A stretch of DNA of 64,000 nt from Legionellaceae bacterium (GTDB lineage: Bacteria; Pseudomonadota; Gammaproteobacteria; Legionellales; Legionellaceae), in contig JAFIFT010000015.1 in NCBI GenBank assembly GCA_020831865.1, positions 62,001 through 126,000 of the forward strand, read 5' to 3'. Position 1 is the first letter of the stretch. The number at the start of each line of letters is the position of its first letter. The notes beneath the pieces are model-generated. The model saw only the letters and a list, made by a program, of their open reading frames with translations. It searched no databases and had not been told where the DNA came from. This document shows positions 28,484-37,185 of this stretch, piece after piece. A program made the translations under genes and the position numbers.

Positions 28484-29222
28484 CTCGTACTTGCATCAGC
28501 TGTTGAATTTTGTCCAAACCCAGTTGATGCATTAATTGGATATTTTTTGCAGGAATACTTTCCGTATCGCCATAAAATGCAATCGCCTTATCAAGACTCG
28601 ATTCACGTAAAATATGAACCATAGGATAGGGACTACGATTGGTATAATTTGATACATCTTCATTGCTTACATCGGCAAAAACATAGTCGGGATGAAAGGT
28701 GGCCAGTTGGTAAATGCCGTCATAAGACTCCATAGACAGCAAGTTTTCGGCCATTCCGACATAATCGAGGTATTCGGAAAAATCGGCGAACAGATAGGGG
28801 AAGATTAATAGGGTGGTTTCTTCATGGATATCCTCATCAAGGTGGTAGATCGCGCGCATGAGCTCTTCTAAAGCCTCTTCCAGGCTTTCAGCAGCGGAAA
28901 CCTTTATCCCCAGCCGGTTTTCTGTCAAGACATGACTGGCAAAAGGACAAATATGCAACTTCACAATAAATGAGCGCACCCAGTGCAATACCTGTGCCTT
29001 GATCTTCTCAGCATCTTTATGCGTTTGAATAAGTAATGTCCTTTTTGAAGTCAGTATTGCCCAATGATACCACAGTGTGGTGCGTATTGTGCAAAGATAT
29101 GACGTGAAATTGGCATGGAAATAATACCAACAATTCACTTTATTACCACCAGTGTCGGACTTTTTTTTCCGCGCGAGCATTCGTGGGGTTGATAGGTTGG
29201 ATAGTGACATCCTCACTATCAA
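28476..29222 (-). CDS. DUF1415 family protein (start uncertain)
   Basis: This is a conserved protein of unknown function. The open frame gives 248 residues from ATG 29222, but similarity to the DUF1415 type seems to begin only near residue 65 (IQTHKDAEKIKAQVLHWV, then HICPFASHV, TLLIFPYLFADFSEYL and FHPDYVFAD). The upstream ~64 codons have an odd composition (KKKS, CWYYFHANF) and look untranslated. There is no ATG, GTG or TTG near residue 65. AGGA eight bases before an ATT at 29030 suggests a rare ATT start giving about 184 residues. The conserved Cys-Pro and several acidic residues are kept. It is co-transcribed with the CvfB-like gene. Confidence 0.75.
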   Translation of the reverse strand: MIVRMSLSNLSTPRMLARKKKSDTGGNKVNCWYYFHANFTSYLCTIRTTLWYHWAILTSKRTLLIQTHKDAEKIKAQVLHWVRSFIVKLHICPFASHVLTENRLGIKVSAAESLEEALEELMRAIYHLDEDIHEETTLLIFPYLFADFSEYLDYVGMAENLLSMESYDGIYQLATFHPDYVFADVSNEDVSNYTNRSPYPMVHILRESSLDKAIAFYGDTESIPAKNIQLMHQLGLDKIQQLMQVRDE

Positions 29223-29457
29223 GATCCTGCCTATCCTTGGTACTCAAAAATTAACGACCATGTTCAAATCCATGAGTTTTTTGGGTGCAAAACCTCACGG
29301 ATAGTGGAAGTACGGTCAACGACATACCCGGAAATTATTCTTGAATAGATACGATAATGTCACTGTTTTTAGCCGCTAATACAGGTTAGACTGTATAACA
29401 GCCGTAAGCAAACCTATGCAGTAAGAAACATCAACACAATCGAAAGAGGATGCTTAG
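29223..29457. other. Divergent intergenic region
   Basis: This spacer lies between the DUF1415 gene (minus) and the hydrolase-like gene (plus). It is AT-rich, with TATAAC near 29394 as a possible -10 but no convincing -35. No gene or repeat is seen. Confidence 0.4.
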
Positions 29458-30342
29458 TTGAAAAATGGATTTATTGACGTTGAAAATGGCCGTGTTTTCT
29501 ATCAAACACAAGGAGCGGGCGAGCGCGATGTGGTTTGGGTACACGGATTACCTTTGAATTCGGACTGCTGGTATGCCCAGGTTAATTTTTTTGAACCACA
29601 CTTTCGTAATATCGCTTTAGACCTGAGAGGATATGGAAAGTCTTCCGTTCTCCCTGACAATACTAATAGCGTGACAGAACTGTATGTGTCTGATTTGCTC
29701 GCTTTATTCAAGACCCTAAAACTCAATCAGCCTATCTTGGTTGGATTTGCTTCTGGGGGGCACGTCGCATTACGATTTGCAGCTCAACACAGTGATTTAA
29801 TACACCAACTCATTTTGATCAATGCTTCCCCGTGTTTTATGAAACAAAAAGATTGGGATTGGGGATTTACCCCCGAAACTCTGGCTGATTTTATAAGCAA
29901 AATACACCGCGCAGAATTGCCTGGACAAGTATCTGAGCTCATTTTTGCTAACGCACTGAAAGACTGTACTCATACGCAAAGGGAAAAACTACAAACATGG
30001 TTTGAGGGGATGCTTTCCAAAGCTAAAAAAGAAACTATTTTGGCTTTTTTTAATAATATTGCGCATGATGACGATAGAAATTTACTACAAGATATTGTGG
30101 TGCCCACATTGATTATTAGCGGCATTCTTAGTGATGAAGTCCCTCCTGAAGTAGGCTTATATCTACGTGAACACATTAGAGACTCGCAACTTTTTGAGCT
30201 CAACCACATTGATCAATTTGCTTTTGCCACACAATCATCTCTCGTCAATCACATTATTAAACAATTTATCAAGCCCAGTTGCCGCATTTGTATTCCTGAT
30301 GAAACCATAGGAGATAATAATGGTAGAGTACACCACGCCTAA
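29458..30342 (+). CDS. Alpha/beta hydrolase-fold protein with altered nucleophile
   Basis: This is an alpha/beta hydrolase-fold protein of 294 residues. The oxyanion region VWVHGLPLNSDCW and the LDLRGYGKS segment are typical. At the nucleophile elbow the usual G-x-S-x-G-G reads G96-F-A-S-G-G101: the nucleophile position is Ala98, with Ser99 one residue later. The acid (SGILSDEVPPE) and the histidine (NHIDQFAF) regions look intact. It may therefore be a non-hydrolytic member or use the shifted Ser. The start is TTG at 29458, with GAGG eight bases upstream. The last 23 bases overlap the next gene, so the three genes to 32642 form one operon. The substrate is unknown. Confidence 0.82.
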   Translation: MKNGFIDVENGRVFYQTQGAGERDVVWVHGLPLNSDCWYAQVNFFEPHFRNIALDLRGYGKSSVLPDNTNSVTELYVSDLLALFKTLKLNQPILVGFASGGHVALRFAAQHSDLIHQLILINASPCFMKQKDWDWGFTPETLADFISKIHRAELPGQVSELIFANALKDCTHTQREKLQTWFEGMLSKAKKETILAFFNNIAHDDDRNLLQDIVVPTLIISGILSDEVPPEVGLYLREHIRDSQLFELNHIDQFAFATQSSLVNHIIKQFIKPSCRICIPDETIGDNNGRVHHA

Positions 30343-31543
30343 CGCATTCTATGATTTATATTATGATTTTACCGGCTATACCCATAATGATTACCCGAAA
30401 AATCAAACTGCAATTGCGCAAGATTTGTCTATGGTCGTTGCCCAATCATCAAAGCAAAAACCTGGTCCGCTGATTATCGCAAACTCCGTTGGCATCTATG
30501 TTTATAGTGGAGAAAAAGGACACCGCCTGATGAGTTCAGCCAGTTATCGGGCTCAGCCTGATTCTGGTTTTTATGAAATTACCAGTGTCTCGCACGTCGG
30601 TCCTGCAATCGCCTATCTTGGGGCACTTAAAGACTTAGGCAGCGCATTATGGGAAAAGCATCTTGATCCCTTAATTCATCACCTCCGGGCTGTGAGAGAA
30701 GTGAACTCGGCGCCTCAGTCCGAACATTGGTTAACTCAGTTAAATGCCCCCATATTTCGTGGCAAAGAAACACAAATCAAAAATATGATTGACTATGCCT
30801 GTTCGCTTGCAGCCAATTACTTACTCAAGGTTAAAAAAGAAAAAACGGCTTTTGGTAGCCAGCATATTGTTGAGAATTTTCTAAATATTCAAACCGCATC
30901 ATATCCCATTCCATATGATAACGTAATGATAGGAACCTTCGCATTAGCGGGATTACAAAGCATGTTTGAACTATATCATGCTCTTCATAACGTTGAGATT
31001 GATTGGGAGCATGCTAAAATTATTCTGCATAATCTGGCGGGCACCAATTATGGCGCAGGTATTACAGCGGGATCAAACTGGTTAGTACCGGTTATACAAT
31101 CGATTGCGGGTACTGCTTTAGATCCTAAACGTATTTTGATCGTTCCTTATGCGCCTTTGCCAAATAATATAGGTGCTGTGTCCTTGTCTGATGAAGATTT
31201 TGATGCTGTTTCAAATAAAATTTGGGGAGCCATCTATACACGGCCTTTTATTTCAGAGGCGGCATTTTCACATGTTGAAGATCTTGTCATCCCGTATCGG
31301 GCGCCATTGCCCGGTGATTACGAAGCCACAAGTGCAGATGACATCCACGATTTTATCAAACGCTTAAAATTCTCTGTTACCAGCCCCAAACAAATGTTGT
31401 CAAATACGGTTGGCTTTTGGCTGGCAGGTGAAGCTGTGAAGAAGAAATGGCAATTTGAGCACATGGATCTGCCTGGACTCACGCATGGCTTTCCCTCGGG
31501 GATGACAGAATACCCTGATCATGCTCCCTCCATTACTGAATAG
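30320..31543 (+). CDS. Conserved hypothetical protein, middle gene of a three-gene operon
   Basis: I do not recognise a function with confidence. The 407 residues have no signal peptide and no clear membrane helix. Visible features are PLIIANSVGIYVYSGEKGHR near the N-terminus, a Gly-rich stretch LAGTNYGAGITAGSNWLVPV at about 245, and PYAPLPNNIGAVSLSDEDFD. The composition is that of a soluble enzyme-like protein. AGGAG lies seven bases before the ATG, inside the end of the hydrolase-like gene, and the EPTP-propeller gene follows 10 bases after its stop. This tight coupling suggests that the three products work together. Confidence 0.8.
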   Translation: MVEYTTPNAFYDLYYDFTGYTHNDYPKNQTAIAQDLSMVVAQSSKQKPGPLIIANSVGIYVYSGEKGHRLMSSASYRAQPDSGFYEITSVSHVGPAIAYLGALKDLGSALWEKHLDPLIHHLRAVREVNSAPQSEHWLTQLNAPIFRGKETQIKNMIDYACSLAANYLLKVKKEKTAFGSQHIVENFLNIQTASYPIPYDNVMIGTFALAGLQSMFELYHALHNVEIDWEHAKIILHNLAGTNYGAGITAGSNWLVPVIQSIAGTALDPKRILIVPYAPLPNNIGAVSLSDEDFDAVSNKIWGAIYTRPFISEAAFSHVEDLVIPYRAPLPGDYEATSADDIHDFIKRLKFSVTSPKQMLSNTVGFWLAGEAVKKKWQFEHMDLPGLTHGFPSGMTEYPDHAPSITE

Positions 31544-31553
31544 GTATCACACA

Positions 31554-32642
31554 ATGAAACTAATCGAATATCAACGTATACAATCCAGTGGTGCCCGGGG
31601 TGTTGAAATTTTTAACATTGAGGGTAACACGTTTTTAGCGATTCCCCAATTAGCTGAAGATATTAGCACTGATCCACCGAATATGAATGGGGGCAATAGT
31701 ATGGTCGATGTTGTGATCTACCAATGGAAAAACAAGGCATTTGATGACTATCAACGTATCGTCTCTTATGGAAACGAACATGTCAGTTTTTATGCCTTCG
31801 ATGGACGCTATTTTTTAGCGGTTGCCAGTATACGCAGTGGCAAATCCCCGAACTTCGAAATGAACATCCCATCGGTGCTCTATGAATGGCAAGATGATTG
31901 TTTTGCGATATTACAATCGTTTGATACATTTGCTGCTAAAAGTTGCCAATTTTTTACGATGGACAACCAACATTATCTGGGTTTTTCTGAAGGGGTTCAG
32001 GAGGCTGGTATGGAAGATGCTCAATCCTTATCGTCTCATCTTTATCACTGGACCGGTGAACATTTTGAGCTGTTTCAGTCTTTGCCCTCGGCTTGGGGCT
32101 ATGACATGAGCTTTTTTCAAATTGATGGTTGTTCTTTTTTAGCCATTGCGGATAATAGCACCACATCCACGATTTACAAGTGGAATGGTGAGCGATTTGT
32201 ACCGTTTCAAGATGTTGCAGAACAAGGTGGGGGGCGTCAATTTTGTTATTTTTCCATACAAAACCACCATTATCTTGCCTTTGCTAATTTGTTACATGAT
32301 AGTGTGTTATATCGATGGGATGGAACCATGTTTAGAGAATATCAAGTATTACATGGGAAGGCCGCGCGAAATTTTTATGTCTTGCAAAGAAATAATCAAA
32401 CCTATTTATTTCGCACTAATTTTATGACAGGAACCAGAGAACAACCTATTACACAGATGGACTCGACAGTTTATCAATGGTGCAATCAACAATTTTATCC
32501 CATAGTAAGTTATGAAACTCATGGCGGAACCGAGTCTCATGCATTTGAAAGTGATAACCGTATTTTTTTGGTAGTTTCCAATAGCCTCAGCCAGGATGTC
32601 CGTTTCCAAACCCCAACTATCGTCTACGAAGTATCGTTATAA
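31554..32642 (+). CDS. EPTP/EAR-repeat beta-propeller protein
   Basis: This protein is built from repeated ~45-residue units of the epitempin (EPTP/EAR) kind, which form seven-bladed beta-propellers in the animal LGI and VLGR1 proteins and bind partner proteins. About 362 residues are read from ATG 31554 (TAGGT eight bases upstream). Repeats show the pattern F-x-x-(Y/F)-Q ... F-x-I-(D/E)-G-x-x-(F/Y)-L-A ... S-x-(I/L)-Y-x-W, for example FQIDGCSFLAIAD then STIYKWNGERFVPFQ, and FSIQNHHYLAFAN then SVLYRWDGTMFREYQ. Around seven repeats are present. There is no signal peptide. It is probably a binding scaffold for the two upstream products. Confidence 0.85.
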   Translation: MKLIEYQRIQSSGARGVEIFNIEGNTFLAIPQLAEDISTDPPNMNGGNSMVDVVIYQWKNKAFDDYQRIVSYGNEHVSFYAFDGRYFLAVASIRSGKSPNFEMNIPSVLYEWQDDCFAILQSFDTFAAKSCQFFTMDNQHYLGFSEGVQEAGMEDAQSLSSHLYHWTGEHFELFQSLPSAWGYDMSFFQIDGCSFLAIADNSTTSTIYKWNGERFVPFQDVAEQGGGRQFCYFSIQNHHYLAFANLLHDSVLYRWDGTMFREYQVLHGKAARNFYVLQRNNQTYLFRTNFMTGTREQPITQMDSTVYQWCNQQFYPIVSYETHGGTESHAFESDNRIFLVVSNSLSQDVRFQTPTIVYEVSL

Positions 32643-32645
32643 ATC

Positions 32646-32668
32646 GAGACATGTTTGGAACATGTCTC
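32646..32668 (+). other. Perfect 10-bp stem-loop after the EPTP gene
   Basis: GAGACATGTT (32646-32655) pairs perfectly with AACATGTCTC (32659-32668) around a three-base TGG loop, starting four bases after the EPTP stop codon. There is no T-run, so it may be a weak terminator, an mRNA end protector, or a palindromic operator. Confidence 0.65.
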
Positions 32669-32682
32669 AAAGGGTTTAAAAT

Positions 32683-32883
32683 ATGGAAATAAGTCTCCGT
32701 GAACTAGGGAAGCCAATAGCGGATGGCAATATTTTTATTCATCCAGCAGTGGAAGAAGGAATATTTATACCTGGTACCGCATCCTCAATCTGTGTTACCC
32801 CGTGGGTGTTAGTCCATATCGCGCTGATTGATCGGTTATTCCAGTGCATGCAAAAACGCCCGAGATCAATTTACCATTTGTGA
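32683..32883 (+). CDS. Small hypothetical protein
   Basis: This is an open frame of 66 codons with AAGGG eight bases before its ATG, in the gap after the EPTP operon. The product (starting MEISLRELGKPIADGNIF) is not recognised; it has a hydrophobic middle (CVTPWVLVHIALI). It could be a remnant of a longer gene or non-coding. Evidence is limited to the ribosome site and an uninterrupted frame. Confidence 0.3.
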   Translation: MEISLRELGKPIADGNIFIHPAVEEGIFIPGTASSICVTPWVLVHIALIDRLFQCMQKRPRSIYHL

Positions 32884-33083
32884 ATGACGCGTTCAGAGCC
32901 TATCATATCGGCTCTTAGTGCCCCATTGGTATCCAATCAATTTGGGGCGGGCATACTCAGTTATAGCTCGGCCTCAACTATTTTGCCTTAGCCTCGGGCG
33001 CTTTCAAATCCTCAAAGTGTGTTCTCAGCCCTCTCTTTGTGTTATTGTTGCGCTCATTTTCGCCTTCACTATAAGGAGCATCC
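32884..33083. other. Intergenic region
   Basis: A 200-base spacer with no gene recognised. It carries a good AAGGAG ribosome site at its right end for the next gene; no clear promoter could be chosen. Confidence 0.4.
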
Positions 33084-35846
33084 ATGCCTGATCCCATTCA
33101 AAGAGTAGAAATACCTGTATCTACAGAGGTGTTACCAAGACCTAACCCGAAAAGTCGTAGCTTAAGAGCGATGGTGATCACCAGTAATTTGGCAAAATTT
33201 AAGGAGTTTCGAGAGGTTTTGGGTGATGGGTACGGGATGGATATTACTCGGGTTGACCGTGACGAACAGGTCTCAATCGAAGAGCAGTGTATTGCTATCA
33301 TGAAAGAGGCACAATTTACGCCGCATTTTATGTTGCGTGAAGAAACAACTCTGGTGAATGTCGATAGTAATGAAGACATCACGCACTATACGATTGATGA
33401 ATTGGCATCATTTCACTTAAGTAATGTTCGCCATACCTCAAAACTGAGTGTGTATAAGCCTCAATGGCAGGGCGAACCCGTCCGAACATTAAGCCACTTC
33501 ACTGTGCGTGACTATGAACAGCGTTCCTATGGGTATATTGACATGGAGAAACGTGTTGAGTGTTCCCACGGTTTCGGATGGGACTCGGTATTTGTCAATA
33601 GCGTAACCAATCTCAGCAATGAGGAGTTTTTCGAGCAATTCGGGAAAAAATCTGCCAGACAGCATACTGCCAGTGATTTTATCATTTGCTATCTTCGCTA
33701 TAAGGCCCTGGTCAGTTTAAAGCATCATGAAATGCCTATTACCAAGCCCATTGATTTTGGTGCAACGTATATTCATTTAACCCAATTTATTCAAAACAAT
33801 CCGCACCTTTCAAATCCTTTTGTAAATCAATGGGGTGTGGCCAGTTTGCGAAACACTATGGTCAATGATGGAATGTTTTTTAAGGCGGCATGGAGTCGTG
33901 CCGTTAAAAATTTTTTCTCGCCACCTTTTTCTGGCTTACCATTAACCGCCAAACAAGGTGCAGCCGAAGAAACCATTTTTGGCACACATGACATGTTACA
34001 CCATGCGGTTCCCGATCTGGTCTGCAATGCAAAACCCGGCAAATACCATTTTCAAATCTATAGCGCCTGGCGCATGATCAGCGAAGCATGTACCCTGGTG
34101 CTGGCTGATATGTTTTATGCGGATGGTTTAATTCAAAACGGGGTATCTTCAGATAACGTCGATAAACGCATTCATCCTTTGTTTGTTGCTGTTAAAGACG
34201 TACAGATGATTGATGATCCGACTCGTATGAGTGTTGAAGATCGCTTGGCTTTTATCAAAAGTCTTCTATTTGCCAACATGCGGTTTGCGCTTCATGGTGA
34301 TGACAGCGTTTGGAAGCAAGTATTAACGCAGGCGGATGGTACTATTTTACCAGAACACCAACAGCGTTTGGATGCTTATAAAAACCACTTTGCCAAATTT
34401 TTTATCGGTGATAATGCGTGGACAAGGGCAAACTTTGACAACATGAATGCCAAGCGTGCGTCTTTAGACTCCTGGATTGACTCTGTTGGAGAGGATGCTT
34501 TTAGGGCGGCTAATATTCCGTTACTGTCTGATATTTGTCGAGAGCTTGGCAGCGACTTGGCTGACTACAATGCCGTATCTGAAGCGGTGTTTGAGTATGT
34601 GTTTACAACAAGATTAAAGCCCAGTCTTGAACGGCCAGTCGTCGATTTTGATGACGACAACCTCATTCAATCTCGCGCATTTCGTCGTTATCTTATGGGA
34701 CAGGTCAGCCTTTTTTCAAAATACCCAACACCACTGGGCCTGGAGAAGATTAAAGATGGAATGTTATCCAGAATTCAAAATACCGAGCCGTTTACCATCG
34801 TTGAACAAAACAATATTTGTGAAAATCTAAAACGCTATATTATGTCCTTGGAAGGTATGCGGTTGATGTCTCGAGCTGAGGCCAAAAATGCCATTGATTG
34901 TTTCCCGGTATTTCCCCCAGTGTACATATCTTACCCCGAAATGCAGGAAAAATATGGCACAATTGAACGTTGTGTTAAGGAACAGGTCGAGGCGTATACT
35001 GATCCCGCGGCCCGTACCGCTCCTCATCCCAACGCCTTGTTTTCAGGCTTAAATACAGATACCCCCGTAATGCCCCCCAGTAAACCCTCAACAAGCGGGT
35101 TATTCAAATTAACAGTTCAACAACCTGTGATCAAGAAGGCCATTCATCTATTGGGTGCTCCTGGCGTAGGTAAATCAACCCAAACAACAGCTATTAGTGC
35201 TATCATCCCCGGTGTGATGTGTATTTCAACGGGCAATTTGGTTAGGGCATTATTGGCTAAAGTAGAGGCAGGGGTTGCGCCACTGTCTTCTGTAGAGCAA
35301 GAGGCGGCAAGGTCGCTGGATATCATGAAAGCAGGCGGCTTGATGGATGATAAGGCTGTTTATGCACTTTTAATGGCGCATATATCAGAAGATGGGGCCG
35401 GACGTGATGCCGTTCTGAAGGCACACACCATTGTGTTTGATGGGGTACTCAAAGAAGCTAAAAATGTGAGTGCCTTCAATCAGGCTCTTGCAGCATTTAA
35501 CCAAGCCAATCCCAACCTCGTCGTACATATAACCGCGGTAGTTGATTTAACAGCGGATAAAGAGATGTTAGAACAACGGCATCAATCCCGTGTAAAAGAA
35601 GCACAAGCTTTGAAAGCAGCGCAGCGACCTGATGACTCCAATGATACCTACACCAAAAGATTAGATCTGTATATGAATAATATTCACGCATTATTAACAA
35701 GACTCTCTGAAGAGCATGACGGTATTGCATATTCGGATATCGATACTTCAGGCGGTATTGAGCCCACCACAAGACGTTTGCGTGAGATCATTGAAGCGAC
35801 TACAACAGCCAGTACTCTTTCCCAAGGGGAAAGCATGCTTACTTAG
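33084..35846 (+). CDS. Ham1/ITPase-like and adenylate-kinase-like fusion protein
   Basis: The function is unknown. Three regions can be seen in 920 residues. Residues ~28-215 resemble Ham1/RdgB nucleoside triphosphate pyrophosphatases: VITSNLAKFKEFREVLG matches the substrate loop (T/S-x-N-x-x-K-x-x-E-F), with an E-Q pair after it and HGFGWDSVF (162-170) in place of GFGYDPIF. Residues ~215-685 are not recognised. Residues ~688-910 resemble adenylate kinases: P-loop GAPGVGKST (691-699), ISTGNLVR (AMP-binding ISTGDLLR), GGLMDD, and a late Asp-Asp/Arg region (RPDDSNDTYTKRL). Such a joining of NTP-cleaving and nucleotide-phosphorylating folds is unusual. AAGGAG lies six bases before the ATG. It could be a secreted effector or a nucleotide-signalling enzyme. 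Confidence 0.7.
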   Translation: MPDPIQRVEIPVSTEVLPRPNPKSRSLRAMVITSNLAKFKEFREVLGDGYGMDITRVDRDEQVSIEEQCIAIMKEAQFTPHFMLREETTLVNVDSNEDITHYTIDELASFHLSNVRHTSKLSVYKPQWQGEPVRTLSHFTVRDYEQRSYGYIDMEKRVECSHGFGWDSVFVNSVTNLSNEEFFEQFGKKSARQHTASDFIICYLRYKALVSLKHHEMPITKPIDFGATYIHLTQFIQNNPHLSNPFVNQWGVASLRNTMVNDGMFFKAAWSRAVKNFFSPPFSGLPLTAKQGAAEETIFGTHDMLHHAVPDLVCNAKPGKYHFQIYSAWRMISEACTLVLADMFYADGLIQNGVSSDNVDKRIHPLFVAVKDVQMIDDPTRMSVEDRLAFIKSLLFANMRFALHGDDSVWKQVLTQADGTILPEHQQRLDAYKNHFAKFFIGDNAWTRANFDNMNAKRASLDSWIDSVGEDAFRAANIPLLSDICRELGSDLADYNAVSEAVFEYVFTTRLKPSLERPVVDFDDDNLIQSRAFRRYLMGQVSLFSKYPTPLGLEKIKDGMLSRIQNTEPFTIVEQNNICENLKRYIMSLEGMRLMSRAEAKNAIDCFPVFPPVYISYPEMQEKYGTIERCVKEQVEAYTDPAARTAPHPNALFSGLNTDTPVMPPSKPSTSGLFKLTVQQPVIKKAIHLLGAPGVGKSTQTTAISAIIPGVMCISTGNLVRALLAKVEAGVAPLSSVEQEAARSLDIMKAGGLMDDKAVYALLMAHISEDGAGRDAVLKAHTIVFDGVLKEAKNVSAFNQALAAFNQANPNLVVHITAVVDLTADKEMLEQRHQSRVKEAQALKAAQRPDDSNDTYTKRLDLYMNNIHALLTRLSEEHDGIAYSDIDTSGGIEPTTRRLREIIEATTTASTLSQGESMLT

Positions 35847-36073
35847 CCCTTAGCTTGGGTGCCGTTTGTAAGGATGATGTCACCTAAAAGCGTTGGGCTC
35901 ATTGGAGGACTTTGGGGTGGCATTATCATGGGAAGCGTTTAGCCTGTATGCTTATAATGTGCTTACGTTTAATGGATGACGAGATATCAAACAGCCTGGC
36001 GGAATTGATTTTATTGCTGTGGGGTAAAGGGTATACTTCCCTTATACCACATAAGCATAGGATGGAGTTTACA

Positions 36074-36928
36074 ATGCTCATTTCGCATGGGAGCAGCACA
36101 CCAATACCGGTCAATGACATTAAACAGCGCCTCAAAAACCTTACTCATCCTATTTTGCCCTGTAATGTTGAATTACAATTAGTTGACGAGCTTAACGAAT
36201 TCCCACTGGGACAATTTCTACTTGCAAACAAAGGGCTGAATGGTTTTTGGACGGCTTACGTCATTCTGCATGGCCCCCTCCGCCATAACCTGCATCCACT
36301 CGAAGAATGGTTGCTACATTACTCACCAGGAATCAAGGCAACACAGCAACGCTTTGCCATTTTTCAAGAGACGTTGCAAAGCCTTCTGCACGAAGGTATT
36401 CACCTGGCCTCTATCCCTTGTGGCTTGATGGATGATTTATTGAGACTTGACTATTCTGCACTTCATAATTACCACCTGACAGGCATTGATTTAGATAGTC
36501 TTTCTCTTGAGCAGGCATCTAAAAATGCTGAGAGATTGAATATTAAAAAGGTCACTTACCACCAAATGAACGCCTGGGATTTGAAGGTTAAGGATAAGTT
36601 TGATGTGATAACCAGCAATGGTTTAAATATCTACGAGCAAGATAGCCTCCGTCTCATTGACCTGTATCGACAATTTCATAGCTCTTTAAATAAAACAGGC
36701 TACCTGTTAACCAGTTTCATTACTCCTCCATCATCTAACTGGCAAGTAAAAAATTCGGATGACCTTATTAAGCAAGCCGCTATTTTTTCAGATATTCTAC
36801 AAGCAGGCTGGCAGTGCTTCACTACTGAAGATGAAACTTGTCTACAACTTGAAGAGGCGGGATTTAAGATTGAAAAAATTACGTATGACGAACAAAAAAT
36901 TTTCCCAACCGTTTTAGCCAAGAAATGA
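36074..36928 (+). CDS. Class I SAM-dependent methyltransferase-like protein
   Basis: This is a probable methyltransferase of 284 residues when started at ATG 36074 (GGAG six bases upstream). The longer frame from 35912 has no site and crosses a promoter-like stretch. Residues ~125-215 read as a Rossmann methyltransferase core: LASIPCGLMDDLLRLDY (motif I with poor glycine content), LTGIDLDSLSLEQA (motif with the acidic end of beta 2), then KFDVITSNGLNIYE (motif IV), and LNKTGYLLTSF. The N-terminal half is not recognised. The substrate is unknown. It lies between the Ham1/adenylate-kinase fusion gene and a GyrI-like gene. Confidence 0.7.
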   Translation: MLISHGSSTPIPVNDIKQRLKNLTHPILPCNVELQLVDELNEFPLGQFLLANKGLNGFWTAYVILHGPLRHNLHPLEEWLLHYSPGIKATQQRFAIFQETLQSLLHEGIHLASIPCGLMDDLLRLDYSALHNYHLTGIDLDSLSLEQASKNAERLNIKKVTYHQMNAWDLKVKDKFDVITSNGLNIYEQDSLRLIDLYRQFHSSLNKTGYLLTSFITPPSSNWQVKNSDDLIKQAAIFSDILQAGWQCFTTEDETCLQLEEAGFKIEKITYDEQKIFPTVLAKK

Positions 36929-37185
36929 TGGATTAAAAAGGTAATTTCAGTTTAAAAAAGCAATACTCTAAATTAAGCTTTTATAAAATAATCAATTGAT
37001 TTGTAAATTAACATTAGATCAAAGCGTTGAGGTATGAGTTTATTCTGAACTTACCCGGTCTTGCCATCCCAAAAGTGAGCAAAGTATGATTTTACCCTGC
37101 TTAGAATCATTTAAAATTAGATAAGCTTTCATCAATATGATATAACCCAATTTTTTTAAACATGCTGTGTTTTAAGAGGTGGTAA
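36929..37185. other. AT-rich intergenic region
   Basis: This 257-base spacer is very AT-rich. TTAGAT ... TATAAC with an 18-base spacer upstream of the GyrI-like gene could be its promoter. No gene is seen. Confidence 0.35.
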
